Source: Phycisphaerae bacterium
GTDB taxonomy: Bacteria > Planctomycetota > Phycisphaerae > Phycisphaerales > SM1A02
Direction of reading: 5' to 3'
Length of the DNA stretch: 5,078 bases
Assembly (NCBI GenBank): GCA_016873355.1
Contig: VGXK01000186.1
Location: 1-5,078 of the forward strand
The number at the start of each line of letters is the position of its first letter. Position 1 is the first letter of the stretch. A program made the translations under genes and the position numbers. The notes under the pieces are model-generated. The model was given only the letters and a program-made list of their open reading frames with translations. It did no database searches and was not told the DNA's origin. This document shows positions 1-5,078 of the stretch, piece after piece.

Positions 1-1350
1 GGCGACGCCGCGAGCGCCGCCGCGAGCGCGGCCACGAGCGCCGGGCGGCGAATCGACCGAGCCGCGACGCCCTTGCGAGGACGGGTCCAGGTGCCGGGGT
101 CGAAGAGCCTTTCGACGCGCGCGCTCGTGCTTGCGGCCCTTTCGCCGACGCCCGTGCTGCTGCGAGGCGTGCTCGCCGCGGACGACACGCGGCATCTGGC
201 CGCCGCGATCGGCGCGATGGGAGGCCGCGTCGCGCGACTGCTCGGCGACGACTGGCGGATCGACGGCCGCGAGATCGGCGCCGCGTCGCGACGAGTCGAA
301 GTCGATCTCGGCGACGGCGGCGCCCCGGTGCGCTTCGCGATGGCGCTCGCGACGAGGCGCTCGGGCGAGACGCGGCTCGACGGCTCCGCGCGGCTGCGCG
401 AGCGCCCGATCGAGGACGGCGTCGAATTGCTGCGGGCGCTCGGCGCGTCGATCTCCTACGGGCGTGAGCAGGGGCGTCTTCCGGTCGTGGTGCACGGCAG
501 GCTCGCGGGCGAGACGGCGACGATCCGGGTGGCGCGAACGGCAAGCAGCCAGTTCGTCAGTGCGCTGATGCTGATCGCGCCGTCGCTGCCGACGGGACTG
601 CGGCTCGAGTTCACGGAGGCGCCGACGAGCGCGTCGTACCTGGCGCTCACGATCGAATCGCTGCGAAGTTTCGGGGCGAAGCTGAGGGGCTCCGCGGCGC
701 GCGCGGGCGATGAGATCGAGATTGCCCCCGGGCTCTCGCCCGCCGGGGAACTCCGGATTCCCGCCGACGCGAGCAGCGCCGTGGTCTGGGCGGCCGCGGC
801 CGCGATCGTTCCCGGCAGTCGGATCGAAATCGCCGGCGTGCGCCGCGATGCCCAGCCCGATCGTGCCGCGATCGAGGCGATCGGCCGCATGGGCGCCTCG
901 ATCGAGTGGAGCGACCAGGGCGTGACCGTCTGCCACGCGCCGCTTCGAGGCGTCGATCTCGATGCGTCGAGCTGGCCGGATGGCGCGCTCGCCGTTGCCG
1001 CCGCCGCGGGCGCCGCCTCGACGCCGACGCGACTGCGTTCGCTCGGCACGCTCCGCGTCAAGGAGAGCGATCGACTCGCCGCCGTGCGCGACGAGTTCGG
1101 CGCGCTCGGCCTTCACGCTCGCATCGACGGCGACGATCTCGTGATCGAACCGCGCGAGGCGCCGGGGGCGCCGGTCGTCGTCCACGCGCATCGAGACCAT
1201 CGAATCGCCATGATGCTGGCGCTCGTCGGACTTCGACGCGGCGGCGTGATCGTCGACGATCCCGCGTGCGTGTCGAAGAGCTATCCCGCGTTCTGGTCGC
1301 ATCTGGCGATGCTGCAGGGCCGCGGCGCGGGCGCGGGCGGCCTCGTTTGA
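1..1350 (+). CDS. aroA: EPSP synthase (3-phosphoshikimate 1-carboxyvinyltransferase), 5' end outside window
   Basis: Transfers the enolpyruvyl group of phosphoenolpyruvate to shikimate 3-phosphate, the sixth step of the cytoplasmic shikimate pathway. Numbering residues from the TTG at 73, visible motifs are PGSKSLSTR (8-16, with the substrate Lys11, Ser12 and Arg16), RERPI (109-113), SSQF (158-161), DASSA (232-236), PDGALA (302-307, catalytic Asp303), RVKESDR (328-334, catalytic Glu331), DHRIAM (375-380) and CVSKSYP (399-405). The usual GN(A/S)GT loop reads GDGGAP (80-85), which is unusual. TTG 73 is the only ATG, GTG or TTG in this frame from base 1 to 75, but it leaves only seven residues before PGSKS. 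The frame is open to base 1, and the upstream residues RIDRAATPLRG look like a normal AroA N-terminus. I therefore treat the gene as starting left of the window. It is probably co-transcribed with the ABC transporter 32 bases downstream. Function is firm from motifs; the start is unresolved. Confidence 0.95.
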   Translation, partial: GDAASAAASAATSAGRRIDRAATPLRGRVQVPGSKSLSTRALVLAALSPTPVLLRGVLAADDTRHLAAAIGAMGGRVARLLGDDWRIDGREIGAASRRVEVDLGDGGAPVRFAMALATRRSGETRLDGSARLRERPIEDGVELLRALGASISYGREQGRLPVVVHGRLAGETATIRVARTASSQFVSALMLIAPSLPTGLRLEFTEAPTSASYLALTIESLRSFGAKLRGSAARAGDEIEIAPGLSPAGELRIPADASSAVVWAAAAAIVPGSRIEIAGVRRDAQPDRAAIEAIGRMGASIEWSDQGVTVCHAPLRGVDLDASSWPDGALAVAAAAGAASTPTRLRSLGTLRVKESDRLAAVRDEFGALGLHARIDGDDLVIEPREAPGAPVVVHAHRDHRIAMMLALVGLRRGGVIVDDPACVSKSYPAFWSHLAMLQGRGAGAGGLV

Positions 1351-1382
1351 GCCGCACGCTCGTTTCCGCGATACTGCGACGA

Positions 1383-3266
1383 ATGGCTGCGTTTCGGCGT
1401 CTCGCGGCACGCATGCCCGCATTCTGGCACTTCGCGGCGCGGATGCTGCGAACGAAGTTCCAGCTCGGGGCGGCGCTCCTCCTCGCGGCGATCTCTGCGG
1501 TGGGCCTCGGCGCGGGACTGCTGAGCCTCGGTCCGATCCTCAAGATCCTGCTCGACCCCGCGCAATCCGGAGGCCTGCACGCGCTCGTCGAGACCCACAA
1601 CGCCGGCGCCGACTGGACACGCATTCCCGACTGGATCGCGTCGCGCCTTCCGACGGATCCGTACGACAGCGTGCTGCTGCTCGTCGCGAGTCTGGCGGTG
1701 CTCATCCTGATCGGGGCGAGCGCGAACTTCCTCCATCAGTTCCTCTCGCTGACGCTCTGCACGCGCGTGGTGGCGGCGGTGCGGATGGAGTCCTTCCGGC
1801 ACGCGGTGCATCTGCCGCTCTCGCTCGTCGTGCGGCGCGGCCCGGCGGAGTTCACCAGCCGCGTGCTCCGCGACTCGTCCGAGCTCCAGCAGGGGCTGAT
1901 CGCGCTCACGAGCCGCGCGGTGGCGCAGGTCACGAAGGGAGTCGCGGCATTCTGCGTCGCGATCTATTCCGACTGGAGGCTCACCGCGGTCGCCGTCGTC
2001 GCGGCGCCCGTGATGGGCGTCGTCCTGCGAAAGTTCGGCAAGAGGATCCGGCGCGCCGCGAAGGGCGCGCTCGAGAAGCAGGAGTCGCTGCTGCGCGTCA
2101 CGAACGAGTCGATGCAGGGGCTTCGCGCCGTGAAGAGCGGCACCGCGGAGTCGGACGCGGTCCATCGTTTCGACCGCGCGAATCGAAGCGTGGTGCAGGA
2201 GGAGCTCCGGCTTCGCACGGCGCGGGCGGCGAGCGGTCCGGTGATCGAGGGCATCGCGCTGCTCGCGGTGCTCTGCTTCGCGCTGATCGCCGCAAAGCAG
2301 ATCATCGACGAGCATCTCCTGATCGAGCAGTTCGTGCTCACTTTCGCGGCGCTCGGCGTGGCCGCGGGGAGCCTGCGCCCGCTCGCGGGACTCGTGAACG
2401 ACATCCAGGCGGCTGGCGCGCCGTCCGAGCGCCTGAGCGAGCTTCTGCGCGAGGCTCGCGAGGACGACACCGATCGGCGCGGAACCGGACGCCCGGCGCT
2501 GCGCCGGCATGCCGCGGAGGTGCGCTTCGAGGGCATCACGTTCCGCTATCCGGGCGCGGAGCGGCCGGCGATCGTCGGCGCCGATCTCACGGTGCGCTTC
2601 GGCGAGCGCGTGGCGATCGTCGGACCGAACGGCTGCGGAAAGACGACGCTGCTGTCGCTGCTGCCGCGCCTGCTCGTGCCGACCGAGGGGCGCGTGCTCG
2701 TGGACGGCATCGACCTGGCCGGCGTCTCGCTTCGTTCGCTGCGCTCGCAGTTGGGCGTCGTCACGCAGGAGACCGTGCTGATCCGCGGAACGATCGAGGA
2801 GAACATCCGCTTCGGCAACTTCGGCGCCACGCGGGAGCAGGTGGTCGACGCCGCGCGCCGCGCCCACGCCGACGGCTTCATCGAACGAATGCCGCAGCGC
2901 TACGACGCGGAGGTCTCCGAGCAGGGCGCGTCGCTTTCCGGCGGCCAGCGGCAGCGCGTCGCGATCGCGCGGGCGATCCTTCGCAATCCGTCGATCCTGC
3001 TGCTCGATGAGGCGACGAGTCAGGTCGACGCGGAGAGCGAGGAGCAGATCGCCGCGGCGATCGCGGAGTTCGGACGCGGACGCACGGTGATCCTCATCGC
3101 GCATCGATTGAGCACGGTGCTCGGCGCCGATCGCATCGTGATGATGGAGGCCGGCCGCATCGTCGACACCGGCACGCACGAGGCGCTGCTCTCGCGCTGC
3201 GAGCCGTATCGGCGGCTCTTCCGCAGCCAGTTCGCCGCGAGCGACGCCGAAGCGGTCTCGCCCTGA
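1383..3266 (+). CDS. ABC exporter half-transporter (fused membrane domain and ATPase), MsbA-like
   Basis: An ATP-driven inner-membrane exporter of 627 residues, expected to work as a homo- or heterodimer; the substrate is unknown. Hydrophobic segments lie near residues 27-57, 96-120, 174-196, 199-216, 287-305 and 312-335, the six-helix type IV exporter pattern. The ATPase domain follows from about 378, with A-loop Tyr389, Walker A GPNGCGKTT (414-422), Q-loop Gln462, signature LSGGQ (518-522), Walker B ILLLDE (538-543), D-loop SQVD (546-549) and H-loop His574, so it should be catalytically competent. The predicted loop between helices 1 and 2 is long, about 38 residues (58-95). ATG 1383 is chosen because the basic amphipathic lead-in before helix 1 begins there. 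No Shine-Dalgarno sequence is evident. An in-frame TTG at 1347 overlaps the aroA stop (TTGA) and would add 12 residues; ATG 1443 is a shorter option. A lipid exporter role like MsbA is possible but not shown. Confidence 0.93.
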   Translation: MAAFRRLAARMPAFWHFAARMLRTKFQLGAALLLAAISAVGLGAGLLSLGPILKILLDPAQSGGLHALVETHNAGADWTRIPDWIASRLPTDPYDSVLLLVASLAVLILIGASANFLHQFLSLTLCTRVVAAVRMESFRHAVHLPLSLVVRRGPAEFTSRVLRDSSELQQGLIALTSRAVAQVTKGVAAFCVAIYSDWRLTAVAVVAAPVMGVVLRKFGKRIRRAAKGALEKQESLLRVTNESMQGLRAVKSGTAESDAVHRFDRANRSVVQEELRLRTARAASGPVIEGIALLAVLCFALIAAKQIIDEHLLIEQFVLTFAALGVAAGSLRPLAGLVNDIQAAGAPSERLSELLREAREDDTDRRGTGRPALRRHAAEVRFEGITFRYPGAERPAIVGADLTVRFGERVAIVGPNGCGKTTLLSLLPRLLVPTEGRVLVDGIDLAGVSLRSLRSQLGVVTQETVLIRGTIEENIRFGNFGATREQVVDAARRAHADGFIERMPQRYDAEVSEQGASLSGGQRQRVAIARAILRNPSILLLDEATSQVDAESEEQIAAAIAEFGRGRTVILIAHRLSTVLGADRIVMMEAGRIVDTGTHEALLSRCEPYRRLFRSQFAASDAEAVSP

Positions 3267-3295
3267 GCGCGTCGCAGCGGCGGCGCGGGCAGCCT

Positions 3296-3312
3296 CTGCT
3301 CGCTCCGAGCGG
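3296..3312 (+). terminator. Weak hairpin between convergent genes, possible terminator
   Basis: In the 57-base gap between the ABC transporter stop and the hydrolase stop, bases 3296-3302 can pair with 3306-3312 around a three-base loop. The core is GCTCG/CGAGC, extended by a T-G wobble and a C-G pair. No T-run follows on either strand, so it is not a canonical intrinsic terminator. Position between convergent genes is the main reason to list it. Confidence 0.2.
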
Positions 3313-3323
3313 CGATCGCTTCA

Positions 3324-4094
3324 TCAGGGGCCGAGCAGCCGTCGCGCCAGGAACTCCACGCCGAGGTCCTTCGCCTCCGCGGCATGACGGCCGAAGCCGA
3401 TGTGCTCGCCCGGCGCGCCGGTCTGCTCGAACGTTCGGAACTCGATGAGATCCTCCGGCACGCCGTGCGCGTGAAGCGCTCGCACGAACGAGCGCTGCCC
3501 CTCCACGTTCACCCACTCGTCGCGCTCGGCGTGAAGAATGAGCAGGGGAACCGGCCGCCACTCGTGCAGGTGCGAAATGGGCTCCATTCGGAGCACGCGC
3601 GGCTCGTCGTACATTTCGCGGCCTCGCTGGAAACTCCAGTCGCCGGTCGTTGCTTCGACGATCGCGGCGCGGAATCGATGCGGTCGGCAGAGCCGCACGA
3701 GCGTGGCCATTCCGCCCGCCGAGAATCCGCCGATCGCGAGCGACTCGGGATCGAACTGCCCGTCCGCAAGGGCCGCGTCCGTCACGGGATCGATCTCCGC
3801 CACCATGCGCTCCACGATCTCGAGCGTGGCCTTGCCCGTCGAAAGGCGCTCGTCGAGGCGCTCGCCGTGTCCCGGCAGATCGAGCGCGACGACGCCGATG
3901 CCGGCGCGGAGAAGTCGAAGGTATCGCCCTGGATCAAGCTCCTTGTGCGCGGTGCGGCCGTGCATCCAGAGCAGCATCGGCGCGCCGATCGAGGCGCGCC
4001 GCTCGGGCGTCACCACGAGCGCCGGCACTCCGGCGAGCGTGCGCCAGCGGCTGTGCGCGCGCAGCGTCGACGGAAGCTGGCCGAGATCCGGCAT
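3324..4094 (-). CDS. Alpha/beta-hydrolase (esterase or peptidase-like), substrate unknown
   Basis: A 256-residue serine hydrolase, probably cytoplasmic since no signal peptide is visible. The alpha/beta-hydrolase landmarks appear in order: LLWMHGRTAH (41-50, HG oxyanion segment), VVALDLPGHGE (68-78), nucleophile elbow GFSAG (123-127, Ser125), HAERDEWV (188-195, acid Asp192) and GEHIGFG (229-235, catalytic His231). The order and spacing resemble the prolyl-oligopeptidase/dienelactone-hydrolase-like group that includes YitV-type esterases. This is family-level recognition only. ATG 4094 gives a compact N-terminus, but in-frame ATGs at 4130 and 4133 could add 12 or 13 residues and would overlap the start of rsmD. 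No clear Shine-Dalgarno sequence precedes any of them. The reading frame continues far upstream, antisense to rsmD, with low-complexity residues and no domain, so I do not count that part. The gene ends in tandem in-frame stops, TGA TGA. It converges with the ABC transporter and diverges from rsmD. Confidence 0.88.
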   Translation of the reverse strand: MPDLGQLPSTLRAHSRWRTLAGVPALVVTPERRASIGAPMLLWMHGRTAHKELDPGRYLRLLRAGIGVVALDLPGHGERLDERLSTGKATLEIVERMVAEIDPVTDAALADGQFDPESLAIGGFSAGGMATLVRLCRPHRFRAAIVEATTGDWSFQRGREMYDEPRVLRMEPISHLHEWRPVPLLILHAERDEWVNVEGQRSFVRALHAHGVPEDLIEFRTFEQTGAPGEHIGFGRHAAEAKDLGVEFLARRLLGP

Positions 4095-4099
4095 GCGCC

Positions 4100-4115
4100 G
4101 GCAGCGTACGCTGCC
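4100..4115. promoter_or_regulatory. Perfect 16-base palindrome between divergent start codons, candidate operator
   Basis: GGCAGCGTACGCTGCC is a perfect inverted repeat with no spacer, filling most of the 25 bases between the hydrolase start (4094) and the GTG start of rsmD (4120). A dyad at this place could bind a dimeric regulator or act at the 5' ends of both messages. I cannot identify -35/-10 elements for either gene. The gap is too short for two separate promoters, so promoters would have to lie inside the opposing genes. If rsmD starts at ATG 4093, the palindrome is coding instead. Confidence 0.3.
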
Positions 4116-4119
4116 CGCC

Positions 4120-4836
4120 GTGCTTCGCATCATCGGCGGTGAGTTCCGTTCACGACCGCTCGCGGTTCCGCGAGGCCGCGATCTCACGCGACCGATGGGC
4201 GGCCGCACGCGCGAAGCGCTCTTCGATCTGCTGCGCGGCTGGTTCGACGGCGCCACCGTGCTCGACCTCTTCGCGGGCGTCGGCACGCTTGGACTCGAGG
4301 CGGCGAGCCGCGGCGCCGTGCGCGTGGTCTGCGTGGAGCGGGATCGCTTCATCGCACGATTGCTGCGGGAGAACATCCGCTCGCTTCGCTGCGAGGATCG
4401 CGTGACCGTGATCGAAGGCGACGCGCTCGCGTCGAGCACGCTCGCGGCGTTCCCGCGTCCGGTCGACGTCGTGCTCTGCGACCCGCCGTTCGCGATGGCG
4501 GGAGACGCGCCGACGCCGCGAGGCGACGAGGCGCCGTCGCCGAGATTCGACGACTCGGACCCACCGCGAAGCCACGAGGCGCCGAGCCGCGGATCCGCTC
4601 GCGATTCCGCGAGACTCGACGCCATGCTGCCGCGCCTGCGCGAGCTCTTCGGCGATCGCGGCTTTCTCGTCCTCCGGCTGCCGAGCGCGCGACGCGGGGC
4701 GGAAGGCCGCATTGCCGGATTCGACGGCCCCGAGGTCCATGGCTACGGCGACCAGCAGTGGCTGCACCTCTACGCGCCGGCTCGCTCGACTTCGAACGCG
4801 ACGCCCGACACTTCCAACTCCGGAGTTCGCTCGTGA
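4120..4836 (+). CDS. rsmD: 16S rRNA (guanine(966)-N2)-methyltransferase RsmD
   Basis: Methylates N2 of G966 in 16S rRNA during 30S subunit assembly, using S-adenosylmethionine, in the cytoplasm. Family marks are the N-terminal LRIIGGEFRSRPL (2-14), RPMGGRTREALFDLL (24-38), SAM-binding motif I VLDLFAGVGTLGLEA (47-61), VCVERD (70-75) ending strand 2, and catalytic motif IV CDPPF (120-124). At 238 residues it is longer than the usual 180-200. The excess is a Pro/Asp/Ser/Arg-rich insertion at about 127-163, directly after DPPF, plus a short Ser/Thr/Asn-rich tail. GTG 4120 is preferred because it places RIIGGEF right at the N-terminus, as in most family members. ATG 4093 is in frame and would add nine residues (MRRQRTLPA); it would share two bases with the divergent hydrolase start codon. 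Neither has a strong Shine-Dalgarno sequence. The stop overlaps the next gene by four bases. Confidence 0.9.
   Translation: MLRIIGGEFRSRPLAVPRGRDLTRPMGGRTREALFDLLRGWFDGATVLDLFAGVGTLGLEAASRGAVRVVCVERDRFIARLLRENIRSLRCEDRVTVIEGDALASSTLAAFPRPVDVVLCDPPFAMAGDAPTPRGDEAPSPRFDDSDPPRSHEAPSRGSARDSARLDAMLPRLRELFGDRGFLVLRLPSARRGAEGRIAGFDGPEVHGYGDQQWLHLYAPARSTSNATPDTSNSGVRS
4498..4613 (+). repeat. Low-complexity insertion with short direct and inverted repeats inside rsmD
   Basis: This stretch encodes the extra segment after the DPPF motif of RsmD. The 11-mer ACGAGGCGCCG occurs at 4526-4536 and again at 4574-4584, exactly 48 bases apart, so both copies are in the same reading frame (DEAP and HEAP). A 10-base palindrome, GCGGATCCGC, lies at 4589-4598. 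It is followed by a hairpin at 4598-4613 with a six-base stem, CTCGCG/CGCGAG, and an ATTC loop. The protein is rich in Asp, Pro, Ser and Arg and probably disordered. It may be expanded repeat DNA or a small palindromic element captured in frame; which one cannot be told from this sequence alone. Confidence 0.5.
4822..4825 (+). promoter_or_regulatory. Shine-Dalgarno GGAG for the gene starting at 4833
   Basis: GGAG lies seven bases before the GTG at 4833 and is the clearest ribosome binding site in the window. It supports GTG 4833 over the in-frame ATG at 4845, for which the spacing would be 19 bases. It sits inside a perfect 12-base palindrome, AACTCCGGAGTT (4816-4827), and within the last codons of rsmD, so ribosomes finishing rsmD would pass through it. 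Confidence 0.55.
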
Positions 4837-5078
4837 TCTCGTGCATGCTCGTCTTGGCGCTGTTGCCGACGGTGTTCGAACGCCTCGATCCCGGCCGTCC
4901 GCCGGAAGCGACGGCGGCGCTGCTGCGCACTTCGCAGCTCCTGCTCGAGCGACAGGAGGGTCCGTCGAACGCCGAGTGGCCCTACGAGGGCGTCTATCGC
5001 GAGCGCGGAAGCATTCCCGCCGGCTATCGAGTCGGAGGCACCGGCATCTGCGGGGAAGTGCTGCTGGAACTTCCCGCG
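4833..5078 (+). CDS. Unrecognised protein, N-terminal 82 residues, cut by right edge
   Basis: An open frame runs from GTG 4833 to the window end without a stop. The start overlaps the rsmD stop as GTGA, with GGAG seven bases upstream, which points to translational coupling. The first 14 residues, VISCMLVLALLPTV, are hydrophobic and could be a short signal peptide or membrane anchor, though without a basic n-region; Cys4 precedes most of the hydrophobic stretch, so it is not a typical lipobox. A predicted helix (about 25-42) follows, then a distinctive segment with WPYEGVYRERGSIPAGYRVG (49-68) and GICGEVLL (71-78). I associate this WPYEGVYR...IP.GYRVGGT pattern with hypothetical proteins of planctomycete-like bacteria, some annotated as terpenoid-cyclase-fold (squalene cyclase/prenyltransferase repeat) proteins. 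That is a memory-based hint, so no function is assigned. ATG 4845 is an alternative start. Confidence 0.75.
   Translation, partial: MISCMLVLALLPTVFERLDPGRPPEATAALLRTSQLLLERQEGPSNAEWPYEGVYRERGSIPAGYRVGGTGICGEVLLELPA

Noticed and set aside
725..749. G+C-rich inverted repeat that could form a hairpin (CCCCGGGC ... GCCCGCCGGGG)
   Set aside because: It lies mid-gene in aroA in a Pro/Gly-rich stretch (APGLSPAG), with imperfect pairing and no T-run.
790..803. 14-base palindrome GCGGCCGCGGCCGC
   Set aside because: It encodes an alanine run in a conserved AroA helix, and is simple G+C sequence, so coding explains it.
906..1382. Upstream extension of the ABC transporter frame by 159 codons into aroA
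   Set aside because: The translation is Arg-rich and lacks any domain, and it overlaps the well-supported aroA frame. The transporter begins at 1383 or 1347.
1281..3179. A 632-codon open frame on the minus strand opposite the ABC transporter
   Set aside because: Its translation is a low-complexity mix of Arg, Ala, His, Glu and Asp with no motif, as expected from the antisense of a G+C-rich gene. The plus strand carries a complete ABC transporter there.
3384..4142. A 252-codon plus-strand frame opposite the hydrolase
   Set aside because: No recognisable motif and a skewed His/Arg/Glu composition, consistent with a shadow of the hydrolase gene, whose catalytic residues are all present.
4095..4712. 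Upstream extension of the hydrolase frame across rsmD
   Set aside because: It is antisense to rsmD, Ser/Arg-rich and motif-free. The hydrolase fold is complete from 4094.
1..5078. tRNA, rRNA, CRISPR arrays, insertion sequences or toxin-antitoxin genes
   Set aside because: No cloverleaf, regularly spaced repeat, transposase motif or flanking inverted repeat was seen, and nearly all bases are explained by the five genes.

Overview
The window is very G+C-rich (by eye about two thirds or more) and almost entirely coding. It holds five genes: three on the plus strand are complete or nearly so, one complete gene is on the minus strand, and one plus-strand gene runs off the right edge. No RNA gene, mobile element, CRISPR array or origin was seen. 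The source is a free-living-type bacterium. A tentative guess is a planctomycete-like lineage (Phycisphaerae or relatives), from the RsmD motif style, the SQVD D-loop of the ABC transporter and the WPYEGVYR motif in the last gene. No search was run, so this is inference from remembered family patterns.

Layout. (1) From the left edge to 1350: aroA, EPSP synthase of the shikimate pathway, with its N-terminus outside the window. (2) 1383-3266: a fused permease/ATPase ABC exporter half-transporter, 32 bases after aroA and probably co-transcribed with it. (3) A 57-base convergent gap, 3267-3323, with only a weak hairpin. (4) 3324-4094, minus strand: an alpha/beta-hydrolase with a complete Ser-Asp-His triad. 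(5) A 25-base divergent gap holding a perfect 16-base palindrome. (6) 4120-4836: rsmD, a 16S rRNA guanine methyltransferase with an unusual low-complexity insertion after its catalytic motif. (7) From 4833: an unrecognised gene overlapping rsmD by four bases (GTGA) and cut by the right edge.

The genes do not form one obvious pathway. AroA is core metabolism, RsmD is ribosome maturation, the ABC exporter acts in the membrane, and the hydrolase and last gene have unknown substrates. The more unusual points are the altered active-site loop of AroA, the insertion in RsmD, the palindrome between the divergent starts, the palindrome covering the last gene's ribosome binding site, and the last gene itself. 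I see no clear evidence of a new multi-gene system here.
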